Assembly: GCA_003342895.1 (NCBI GenBank)
Contig: PTFA01000032.1
Coordinates: forward strand, 5,858,733-5,922,732
Length of the DNA stretch: 64,000 bases
Origin: Casuarius casuarius
Taxonomy: Eukaryota > Chordata > Aves > Casuariiformes > Casuariidae
Direction: 5' to 3'
The notes under the pieces are model-generated. The model was not told the origin of the DNA and did not search any database. It saw nothing but the letters and a program-made list of their open reading frames with translations. The translations under genes and the position numbers were made by a program. Of the stretch, positions 35,926 to 47,200 are shown in pieces; within the stretch, counting starts at the first letter, position 1, and each line of letters starts with the position of its first letter.

Positions 35926-37605
35926 GGTCCCAAATTCCAAACAGATGTGCTGAAGCCAAATGTGTTAGACACGAATGCCAGTCTTCATGTGCACAGTCTA
36001 TAGCAATAGAGACTTCAGCCTGTAGTAAACCTGGCTGGTTCAAATAGGGTAAAGCCAGTATATTCCTCTCGGATTGAGGGACAGCTAGAAAGACAAAACT
36101 GGAGCTAAAACACCACCTTCATATGACTTGCTGCCTACTTTCGGAGTTTAAAAACCTGTAATAATCAGGCATTAAAAATGGAAAAAAGACTTTCAGTCTA
36201 AGCTAACATTTCTTTTGCAGTTTTAGGCATATACCAGGAAATATGGTTATATTTTTGTCTCTTTCTCAGCAGTAGAAGTTTTCTTTTCTTTTTTTTTTTT
36301 TTAATAACTTCAAGGATACTTGAAATTCAAAAACCTCATATGTGCCAGTATTTCCTTTTGCTAACTACTTTAATTTGCTCTACAGAGGCCTAGAGGGTTG
36401 GGTCTCTTATTTTTTGGATCTACATCTACAAATTCTATTCTGCTGTATATATTTGATTATTCATATGTAAGCAGCTATCTAAGGCAATGTGAGACGGCTA
36501 GGGCACATCATATAAAGAGGAGGAGAGGAGGAAAAAAAAACCCCTCTTGCTGTGATTAATGTGTTTTACATGAGTCTGGAAAAAAAAAAAATTCATTGGT
36601 TGTTCCTGGTGTATTATTGAATTTTTCCATTGTTCTGAGGTAGTGTGTAGCTGAACACAAATTAAGATCTGGATTGCTTTGATTGGAAGTTCTCCTTTGT
36701 TAGTTGGTGAGTGGACTTCAGAAATATAGCCTAGCCTAATACTAAGACTCCAAAATGTGAAAACTGAGGAGCAGGTACTTCAGGAACCTGATCAGTCATC
36801 CTTCATGCTCTCTGGAAATGCATCCTACTGACATGGTTTAGCTATGTCTCAAGGGTAGAGCTCTTTACAGTGAACATTAAGTATTAGAGAGAACTAAAAT
36901 AATTAGTTTTTTAAATTAGAAGACTTATATTTCAAAGCAAGTTTCCCCTCCTCCCCCGTAGTGCTCGATTTTTTTTCTTTCTTTCCTGGTAGGTAGCTGG
37001 ATGTATAGGTTATGATGCTCTTATTGCTTATCCGGTTAAGGTAGCCTCTGTCATAATCCTTTGTTAATAATTCCTTAATAATTTCATGTATTGTACCGTA
37101 TTGCTTTTCACATGGATAAAATTCTGCAAGCAAAAAAAATCCAAGTCTTCTGTTTTTGTGTTTTAGATAATAGGAGCAGGAACAAAGTGGTTGTGGCTGT
37201 TGTTTCTACTCTTGCCATTACACAGGACCAGGCAGACTGGCTCACTCCTCTAGGAGCAGTGCCACTGCAGGGAAAAAGACAGTCTGTGTTACAAAGATCT
37301 TACAAAAACTAACACCCAATCCAAGAGAAGAATGAACAATATGCTTCTTTTCTAGAGAGCTTCATTTAACCTGTTTGTGAGCTTAAAATTAAGCATATGG
37401 TTAGATTTGCTAAGTCAGCCTCCTCCTTCCACAGTGGAGGCCCTATATATGTGATGAGTCTTATGTGCTGTATAAAGTTATACTAGAGTGGATCAGGCAA
37501 CTTCTTCTGGTATCTAAGCTTGAACATGTGCCTGAGCTCATGATGAGCTGCAGCTTTAGTCAGAGCTTGCTGAATCTGCAAATAAAGTCTTTTTCACAGA
37601 GCTTG
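35926..37605 (+). other. Probable 3' untranslated region
   Basis: AT-rich sequence after the stop codon with no further coding signal. An ATTAAA at 36171-36176 could serve as a proximal poly(A) signal. AATAAA at 37581-37586 is followed by GT-rich sequence at about 37625-37655 and is the better distal site. The extent is inferred from these signals only; transcripts are needed to fix it. Confidence 0.45.
37581..37586 (+). promoter_or_regulatory. Poly(A) signal AATAAA
   Basis: Canonical hexamer, about 1.65 kb downstream of the terminal exon stop, with a GT-rich element 40-70 nt beyond it. It is the likely 3' end of the plus-strand gene. Confidence 0.45.
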
Positions 37606-40104
37606 CGAATAGTCAAATTAAGAATGTATTAATTATGTGTTTCTATTATATGTGAATAGCCCCTCCCTGCTCTTAGGTCTCATTCCTTTGTGTGATACCT
37701 GTTCAGCTTTCTAGATGAGCATTCACATGAAGTTTAAAAGTCTCTCAAGAGTGTTCATGGAACTAGTGAGAGACTCTGTTCATATCTGGTAGTTGGGTAT
37801 TTAGCAAGAAAAAGAAAGTCGACATTATCTGGTATACCAGTTGTCACTCACTGCTCCCTGCTGCCAGAGTTCTTTGGGAATTAGGGATTCCCAGTGGTGC
37901 TCAGCCTTTCTGTGATCATGTGCCTTATGGCATATGATTTTTAAGACTCCCCCAAAAATGGGAGCTTTGTCTCAAAGCTAATAATATCCTGTCTGGCCTA
38001 TTCTACATCAATGCAGTAGGGTAAGCATGCCTAGATCAGTTCACCTACTAGGATTTACCAGCCAAACAAAACTTTTCTCCTGACAAGTTTGCTCTGTAAA
38101 GGTACTACTGGGTATGATGCAGAAATAACATGGTCATCCAATTATTATAACAGTAATACAACCATGCAGCCACAGACTGTGCCCCTTATTACATACGCTC
38201 CAGAAAAAGATGCATTCATGAAGGTCAGACTAGCAATACTTTATGCAGTCTTCTTCCAAGAGCTTTTGCTTGCAAAGAAAGGCTTGTGGAAATGCCTTCC
38301 CTCCCCCCCNNNNNAAACCAAATGTCACCAGTGGGTAGTAAGATAGCAAATGTTGTAGAAGTGTTAGCTTTTTGACAGCATGATTCAGTATTGTGCGTTT
38401 TCAGCTTGACAGCTATACACTTTTCTTTCCTTGTGAGTCCTACAACCTGTGAGCATTTTCATGCATGCTTGTCTCTCTTTACAAATGATCCTATAACTGG
38501 GATTTTTATCACACGTTGAGTTAAACACAGGTATAAAGGTTTGAAAGATCAAGACCTTTCAGGAAAAATCTTCTCGGAGTAACTTCCTGGGGGAAAGGGG
38601 GAAAGCCTATGAGGCATTAAATTGAAGTATCTTCTAAGAAAGAATAGATTAGATGAAGCCAAGAAATGATTTGGAAAGAGTTCTCAGCTATCTCTGGAAG
38701 CAAGTAGATCAGAGAGTAGCTAACATTTCTTTCCTTACAATTTTGAATCCATGTGGTTTTACCAGTTTGACCATGTTTGCCTCTGTGTATGAGCAAAGTT
38801 AAGGAGTATAGGGACAAAGTCCAGTGGTGGAGCAGCAGCTCTCACGAGCCCAGGGTGCTGGGCTTTAAACCATCTGTTTCTTCAGTGTAAGTGTTGCAAT
38901 GTTTCTTGTATGCATTATGTGCTTACAACAACAAAAAGGCAGAATTGTTCTATCTGTTTGTCTAGCTAGGATGAATAAGGATAGAAGTCAGAGTAACATA
39001 AAGCAGGCTAGCCCTTGCCACATGAATCCTTCAGGGAGCCTAGGTATATGCTCCTGTTACTAGTATTTGTTAACCTTACCTTACTGCATCTTCATGGCTG
39101 ACAGCCTTCTTTGATCTTACCAAGAGGTTTTGAGTGCTTAGATGTCAAAGAGGACTGTTCACTCTTTGGAAGTATTTTATTTTTCTTTTCTCCTTTAGGG
39201 TTTATACCTTCCTTTTCTTGGGTCAGGCCAAAGGGTCCATGAGAACAGGTGTGCCCACTGTGGTGTTTTCTTGCTCCCTGTCTGCAGCTGCAGAGGTACT
39301 CGTGTATTTTGTTTGCATGGGAGCTGGCAAGAGTAAGAAGGTTCAAGAGAGGGGAGCTGAGTCAGTGACCTTAGAGCTTGGGCTGAGAAACTCTTGAGTG
39401 CAGAGCTGTCTCCATTCAGCACTTCTGTCATGGCTAATGCACTGGGGCCCTCTTCCACAACTAGTGCTCCAATGTAATATATATGATCATCAATTATTCC
39501 ATTAGAGTAGCCACATTTCTCTTTGCCACATCCTACTGCAATGTAAAAAGATAATATCCCAAAGCAATGCTGTGTTTCTGGGCCCATATCTAAAGTCAAT
39601 AGGTTATTGTCAGTGCTCTAAGAACAGATTCAAGGCAACCCTTGGTAAAGGATCAGGAGTTTTATCTAAACCAGTCTGTCTGTGCCTACTTAAAAAGATC
39701 CAAAGAACCTGTGTCAAAGAGTTAGCTGGAGTGCTACAAATAGCATTTTATTCCTTTCTCCCCACCTCCTCCCCCAAATAATTCTATTGTTCTTATAAAT
39801 CTGCAGCATTCCAGCTGTGACTTGACAAGAGCCCTGACAATCGCAAAAGCCGAATCGTAAGAGCAGTGTTCTTGTTCCCTGAATTATTTTACACAGCTAA
39901 ATTTAATACTTTCCCCCCACTTTCCCACTTTTCATTCTGGCAGATATTTAAGCTGCAAATTAGAGATGTACTGAATTAGCCTTCAAACCTTGCAAATGCT
40001 GTCAAAAGCTGACTTTGTAATGATGTGACTCTGATATCAAACAGATTATTGCTTATGTATAGCAGCACTTACAAACATGTGCGTACTTGTAACTCTTGGC
40101 CTTT
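37606..40104. other. Non-coding stretch with an assembly gap
   Basis: No supported exon on the plus strand. A 134-codon minus-strand frame (39195-39599) has fairly protein-like composition, and an acceptor-like TTTACATTGCAG sits inside it, but it has no domain, start context or poly(A) signal. Confidence 0.55.
38310..38314. other. Assembly gap (five N)
   Basis: Five unresolved bases directly after a C8 run. The gap length may be nominal. The open frame read across it is not a gene. Confidence 0.99.
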
Positions 40105-40412
40105 GTGCTGCTATGCAGCCAGCAGGTCATTAATGTACAGTACAAACAGGACAGAGCCCCGTGGACCTCACAATAGGAGCGCCTGAAAGGAAGAGTCAGA
40201 GTTTCCAACAACCACTTTCAGTTGGCAGAACTATGATTGGAACCATGTGACAGTTCGAGGCAGTGTACCACAGGCAGCCAATTTATTACATATGGCAATA
40301 TGATTAATGGTATCAAATGTTTCTTTTTTTTTTTCCAAAAAAAAAAAAAAAAGTCCAAGTATATTACAGCAGCCAACTGCATGGAGTCCAAGGCAGTGCA
40401 AATCTGTTCCAT
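40105..40412 (-). pseudogene. Degenerate non-LTR retrotransposon reverse transcriptase (CR1/L2-type LINE)
   Basis: The minus-strand translation keeps the order of conserved reverse-transcriptase blocks of CR1/L2/Jockey-type LINEs. First comes a helix ending ALDSMQLAAVIYLDF, which is motif A with its metal-binding Asp. After an insertion come FDTINH and a tryptophan-containing WF block. Further on are a G-P-R-G-S-V block, corresponding to the PQGSV motif with Q changed to R, and LYINDL. There are in-frame stops between blocks, so it is dead. The LDF and FDT parts, normally three residues apart, are separated by a T11-CC-A16 insertion (plus strand 40324-40352). The FADD catalytic block that should follow LYINDL could not be found. 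The element is 5'- and 3'-truncated. The family assignment beyond the CR1/L2 group is uncertain. Confidence 0.8.
40324..40352. repeat. T11-CC-A16 inverted homopolymer
   Basis: T11 at 40324-40334, CC, then A16 at 40337-40352. It forms a self-complementary hairpin inside the reverse-transcriptase fossil and may be a palindromic expansion or a sequencing/assembly artefact. Confidence 0.9.
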
Positions 40413-42161
40413 GAATTTAAAGTCAGGCAGATGAGGTTAAATGAGAGAGGGCCAGAGCCAAGATAATGATTACAAAGTAAGTTGTTTCAAAAAAGCAAAG
40501 TGTTTAGAACATGTTCATGAGCAACAGCCCCTTTCCTCTTCTGTCTTATAGACTTAATGGATACAGTCTGGAACAGGTTTCTGAAACTAAGCTGCCTTCT
40601 ACTTTTAGATGCTCTTCTTCTAAAACCTGTTAATGGTATCTAACAAAACTTGCAGTCCCAAAGCAGGCAACAGCAGATTAAGAGGCAGAATGAACCATCA
40701 TTTTGGTGAAGACGGTTCTTCCTTACAGGCAGTGATCTATTGTACCAAATGTCTTATGCTTCTAGCAAATACGTGCTTGTTTGTAGTATCTGCCAAAAAA
40801 TAAACAAACCAACCAAACAAAAAACTCCTCCAAGGTGGAAAAAAAACCCCCATAGGACTAAAGGTACCATTATTAAGGAAGAAATTTCAGGAAATGCATA
40901 TATGGTCTGTGCCAATATATTAGTGCCACAGAATCTTTCCAGCCCTATTATTGCCCATACTGTTGAATTGTTAGAAAGGTCCTGCATGTTTCTAGCCTGT
41001 GTCACATTCCCAAACAATACCTGGACACAGCTTGGGAATCAGCACAGCCATTCCTCATGGGTGGCTTGCAGAAGGCCATGCTTTTCTTGGAGGGTAAGAA
41101 TTGATGTATGTTGTTTTGTGCTAGTGTGCCTCCATGCCATAGAGCAGTTCTAAGTACATCTCAGTTACTGTTAGTGACATAGTTGAAGGTTACAACAGTA
41201 ACCATAGCTTATTCTAAGTATCCTGTGAGGTTTGTCTGTGCATAGCACAATTACCTATAATGCACTTAAACAGAAAAAAATTGAAAAAAATGAGGCAGTT
41301 GTACGTATGTGCCCATCTGAAAAGTCTCACACACTCCACCTAGCGTACCAGGCATCACATTTGCTGGCCACATCCCCCTCCTGTTCTGGTTCTCCATGCT
41401 GAATGCAGCTGGGCATCTGGGCCTGTGATCTGTGCCTTACTTGGGGTTACGGAGCAGGTGAGATGCTGAGGTGCTCAGCTGCAGCCGGCGGTGGAAGGTG
41501 GGAGCTACTGCCGCTCAGCAGTGGCTTCTCTGCAGAAGATCTCTGCTGGAAGACACTTCATTTTCTTGTCATCTCGCATAACTGGGGCCATGCTGGTCCC
41601 ATACAAGCTTGATCTGCATGTGGACAGCTCTCCTAACATCCTTTGTGTCGCTTAGCCATTGTCCCCTTTGCTTCAACACAACTTCAAGACCATGCATGTT
41701 GAATCATGTGCTCTGGGTTTATGAGCTGTTGATGAGATTGCTGTTAAAGACTGTATATGTGTTCGAACTCTAAACCTCAGTGTCCCATGGAACAGAAAAT
41801 CTGGGTCCCAATGCCTATTGCCTAATACCTACTGCAATTGCAAACTACTGCCTTCCCCAGACTAACTTTGAAGGTACAGAGGTGCCAGGCCTGGGCAAGC
41901 ACAGCTACAAATATTTGGCATCCAAGTATTATTTTTTGTGTGTATTATTTTTTTCATCTTTTCTCACTCTCTCCCTATTATTGATGATAGCACAAACCTT
42001 TTGTTAGTGTCCAAGACTCCTTTGCTAGAGTGCTGTGATACAGCGTGTGAAGAGTAAGGTATTTATATCTCTCTGGCCTCAATACAAAACATACAGTAGG
42101 AGATCTGGTATGGCCTGTTGCTTCATTTCATACGGCTTGTGGGCACATGGTCTCTCTCTTT

Positions 42162-42202
42162 TGTGTGCGTGTGCGTGTGTGTGTGTGCACGCGCGTGTGT
42201 GC
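42162..42202. repeat. (GT)n-type run, 41 bp of perfect alternation with CACGCGCGTG core
   Basis: Purine-pyrimidine alternation is unbroken from 42162 to 42202 and includes the perfect palindrome CACGCGCGTG (42188-42197). This is a strong Z-DNA-forming candidate. The CpG-rich core is unusual in vertebrate DNA, where CpG normally decays. Confidence 0.92.
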
Positions 42203-44175
42203 TATTGTTGAATGGTGCTAAGGCTTCTACTAGTGCGGCTGGCCAAGGGGGTTTTGCAAGGCTTATCTGGTTCAGACAAGGAAAAGATTTCGTATGTTTT
42301 CTACACTGAAGGGACAGCTGTCCTGGCTAACTTTAGGCATCTGATGTAGATGCTCTGAGTTGCACTTTGGAGACGCCTGTCTTTCTCTGTTGACCACAGG
42401 AGCTGAACATCCTGACTACAGGAGTTCAGAATTGCACCTACGTGAGATGCCCAAAATGAGTGCTGCGAATTCCCCCTTCCCATGGACACACCTGCCTGCA
42501 TCTCCTGGCTTTCAGAGCCTCTGACTCTGACCAATAGCATTGCCATATGTGCGTTAGTATTTTAACAAGATCTGGAAACCTTTGAACAAATTACCACAAA
42601 ACTTTTTGCAGAGAGAGTGCACAAGAAAGCTGGCTACACGAAGTGACCCTCTTACAGACAGAGCAGGAGAGACAAAGTGCGATACAAAGAAAGCACAAAT
42701 GAAAGAGCTGGCTTGGAACTCTGATCCTTACGGACTTTTCTTGAGCGCTAGCAACAAAAAGTGTAACTCTTGTGATGAATACAGTCCTACTGTTGTATTC
42801 CTACATTCCAACAATAATTTCAATTGAACCCTACAGCATGTGGAGTCCCTTTGCTTTTTAGGTCATAAAAGCAATATGTGGAGTAGAGACTTAAAAAATG
42901 GACTTTTAAAAGACTCCAATACCTCAATCTCTCCAAGAATTCGACTGACAAATCTCCTGTGTAAAATGATCACATTTTATAGAGAAGAATCTTTGTTAGA
43001 CATTCATTAGCAATAACATGTGAGCCAATTTAGGGAATGAAACCTTTCTTCTATATAAAACCCACTGTGGTCACTAAAACTAATGACTTTTTCGGCCTAC
43101 CACCCTTTAATTCAGTAGCTAAGCACGTGAATTTCCTGTATCGCTTAGTTCTCCAACAATTTGTTTATCTTTGAAGAGCAGGTCCCTGACTGTGTGAACT
43201 CAGGCACATCCAAAGGTTAAGTTATAATAAAAAAGTAGATCAGCACCACAAATGTGGTATTTAAAATCATGACAAAGTTCTGATTGTATTGAGGAGGTCT
43301 TGAAGAAGAACAGTTAATGGGCTTGCTTCTATTTCAGCTCATGTCTATGTGAGAAGGAGCTTGGGCAGGAAAGCGATGGAGAGAATTGAAAATACAACAT
43401 GAATTTAATTGCTCTGAGGCTGATCCAAACCCATCAAAGCTGATGAAAAAAATTCACTCACTTCAGTAGCCTTTGGAGCAGTTGATGCATGTTCTGCTAA
43501 CTAAAAAAAAGAAAAAGGAAAATGAGTTTGTTAGCTGCCATGCATTAAATGGAGGTAGGAAGAAAGAACACAAGGTTTGGAATTTATTTTTTGTTTTTAC
43601 TTTAGATTCCAATTTTTGAACAGTGAAATATCCAGATGGGAAAAGTAACAAAGAACAGAGCAGTCTGAAAAATATGTAAAGGCATTTTTCATTTCTTTAA
43701 AACATAGTTGATAAAAATAGGAAGATACATTCCTTGGTTCAAATATGATCAGTTGTAATGAGGAGAAAGATGTATTTTGCCTAATAATTGTAAAGCAAAT
43801 ACTGTCCTGCAGTTATCAAAGCTATATCTATGCTTCTGAGCAGATGTTTGTTGTAACATGCCTTGACTGGGGCTGACTGGGGTGTTTCGTGGCTCCCTTT
43901 CAGCCTGAATGCCACGCTTTCCCTACTGTTACAAGGGAGAGAGGGAAACTGCTTGTGCAGATCTTGCCCAGACGTGGAGTCAAGGCATGCATGAGTGCCC
44001 AGGAAGTGCTCTCAGCTCCTAGAGTTTGGAAGAAACCATTAGAGATTTTTAGGATAAGTCTAAGAAGACTCTCTAAAGGTGCTATGTAGGATTTATTTTT
44101 CTTAAAGGAATACAAAATTCAAGGCCTATTTTGTTTTTAAGCAGTCTCTATAAGAAGAAATACAAGTGTCTCTAT

Positions 44176-44228
44176 AAGGCACAATTCCTTAGTGCCTAAT
44201 TTGCCTCTATTATATTCCAGGCAAATTA
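44176..44228. repeat. Two adjoining hairpins
   Basis: TAATTTGCCT (44197-44206) pairs exactly with AGGCAAATTA (44219-44228) across a 12-nt loop. Just upstream, GGCAC and GTGCC (about 44178-44196) form a second 5-6-bp stem. The two stems lie end to end. Confidence 0.85.
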
Positions 44229-47200
44229 AGAACAAAACCATGGGGGAATAAATTCAAAAGTGTCAAAGTGACTGAGAGTCAATTTCCAGGGACTTTATCT
44301 GAAATTTTGGTTCCCAAGTTGCTTTTAAAACAGGAATTAGGTTCCTGAGTCACCCAGGAACCAGTGAAAATGTTCTCTTGAAATGTGATGAGGCGCTCAG
44401 ACAAAGAAGAGTAATACACAATCCTTGGGGCAGGATGGCCTAGAGAGAGCGATGGTAAATTGCATTTCTTGTTAATTGTAAAATTTTTAAAGTAACATTT
44501 TAAAAAGTAAAATTAAAAGCATTGGACAACCAAGTAAAAGACCTAGCAGAATAAAGTGGTCTTAAGGGGACTAAAGAGGGCTTACAGAGTGCATAATGTT
44601 TGAAAATGCCTGTGACTTCAAAAGTGCTGGAATATAGTTAGGTCCCTTAGAAAGGTCTGGTTTGGCCTCATCAAAGAGAGGGGCAGCATGCTGTGAAGAA
44701 AGAAGCAGAAGTAAATTCTGATGTTTACTTGACACTCGCCAAGTTGCCCTGGTATAAGCAGCCTCTTCTGCTAATTTCACCAGCGTTGGACAGCTTGTCT
44801 TTAATTTCATGATCCCTTGATGCTAATGTACATGTGGGATCCTAGCAAAAGGGCTCCACATTCCCATTGCCTCCCCCGTGCTGACAGGAGCATGGGGAGG
44901 TGAGTGAAGAAACCGACTGGCTGCAGACTAATCCAGAAAAAGGAAAATGGGAGCAAAAAACAATTTTCAGCCAGATCAGTTCCTTGATTGGACTCACCCC
45001 ATGGCTGTGCAGGGGCTCATGCTGGGATGAGGGAAGGGGCTGACCTTTTCCTATGCAACCTGCATCTACACCAGTTTAAATATGCTGAACTGCAGTGTGA
45101 CAAAACCTAGCAGATGATTTTGGATTTTTTTTCTGTGTTACAGCAGAAAGACTTTTAATTTACCCACATATTATGACTTCATCATTAATAAGGAGGAAAG
45201 TAAGTAATGAGACAATGTGTACAAAATGAACAATTTCATACCATCGTAAGTTGTCTGGCGAATTCTTTCATGAATGCTCTCTGTGTGATATTTCTATAGT
45301 ATAATAGATTCTGGCTGTTCACTCTAATAATTCTGAGCTTCAGGGTAAGATTTTATTTCTCTTTTGAAAGTAATATAATCAGTGGTGCTAGCACAAAATT
45401 CCCTGTGTGTTTTTGTGCATCCTTAACACTTCTTGGGATGAAAGTGAAACTTATATTATTTAGAGCAGTTCAAAGAACTAAGTTCCTACTGTAATGGTGG
45501 TTCCTGCTAGAATTCCTTATAACCAAGCAAAAGGTACTACAAAGCATAGTAGGTATTCTACGTTTGCAGAAGGAATGGGTCCAAAAAGCTTTAGAAAATG
45601 TTAGTTTCTTTGCACAAAGGCATATTTTAAAAGTCACCCAAGGACAGCGTGGATATTTGTCTATCCAGGAATTTTATTTATTAGCTGTCTGTATGAACAA
45701 AGCTCCTGGAGATGAGGGTAAAGGGTTTTGGCAAAGCATTAGGTAGCTTAGGACAATAATGATACAGGCACCAGCAAGTATTTTGATTGAATTCTGTTTT
45801 CTCTTGTTAGCTTAGATTCACGGCTCTTTTGAGAGGATCACAGAGCTTTCCCATGCTGCCTTCCTTTCCTCTGCTTGCCAGGGGGAGAGGCCCACTTCTG
45901 CAGCATCCATTGAGTTCACAAGCTCCTGACCCTTTTTCTTGATTTCTATACAAAGCTCCTCAGTTTTTTTCCTGGAGAGCTGATCATGTCCTATGCCCAT
46001 AGAGCTAGAGCTATAGCTGCAGCCAGCCAGACTCTGCACCTTTGGAGAACTTACTAAGGCAGTTCTTCTTCCCAAGCCACTCAGAAGAATGAGTTTCTCA
46101 TCTGTTGGCGCAAGTGTGTAGCTACTAAGCGGTTCTCAATATTGTATGGTCTGAGTTTTCCCCTCAAATTGCATGGCGTTTCTGATGTTCAGAAGAATAA
46201 CTTCAAAACCAGAATGTGGTCATCTGTGCCAGACACATCATTCCACTTCTTCCCACAGTTGTTTAAATATCTCTAGTGGCAAGTATCCTATTTTTTTCAA
46301 GACTGAGAAGAAGCTTTTCCCTGCCTTCTGGGCAGCAAGGTCCTTTCCTTATGCTTGAACAGCCAAATTTCCTTCCCTTCTTTTCCCTACTACTGTGCTA
46401 TGCTATTCATGCACATCCCCAAGGCCTTCACGTGTCTTAGTTGGTGAAAATGAAGGTCAGCCTGGAATCACTGTTGTGTTTTAGCATACAGATGCACTCC
46501 TATGGATTTGAGATGTTGGTTTTCATTGTAAGAATATTCACAAACCAAAGGAACTTTTGTGCTTATTTTTTGTCCTAACCAACTTTATCAAGGTCCTAAG
46601 TCATTATTAGCTGATTCACAGAACTGTGAGTTCATTAATATGTAGTAACTCATCACCTTATGATTTTAATCCATTAATAAGATCTTGTTTTCAGCTGTTC
46701 GTAGCAATTAAATCAGACCTTGATATGTCTGAAAAAAATTGAACATCAAGCCCTGCTATTATGAGCACTCATTAATAAACAAAACAATCTGTGATAAATC
46801 ATGCCAGAGGTTTTAAGGAAAAGATGATTACCTGCTTCAACAGCAATAAAACTACCAGTAGAAATTCTCCCATCACCTACACATGCACAATCCCTTAAAA
46901 CAAACACATTTAAGTACTTAACAGATGGACAAGTGAACCTTGGGATGAATGTATTAGAAAAACAGAACAATCACTGTGTTTTTCAGCAGAAGTGATATTA
47001 AGATCCAAGGAACAGGTTAGAAACATTTTAATTAACTGGAAGCATAAGCTTAGTTCATAGCAGGGCCCATTTACATGTTCACCCCTGCTGCACAGATAAA
47101 TATGATATCTAAGATGATAGATTTGTTGTGGGATGAAATTTTTGCTTTGTCTCAAACAAGTAGCAGCCTTGCCATTGTTTTTTTTCAGACCCTCTTTTTC

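Noticed and set aside
39195..39599. 134-codon minus-strand frame with protein-like composition
   Set aside because: No domain, no acceptor or start in the right place and no poly(A) signal.
40740..41153. 137-codon plus-strand frame
   Set aside because: Biased composition from A- and C-runs, no domain, no splice support.
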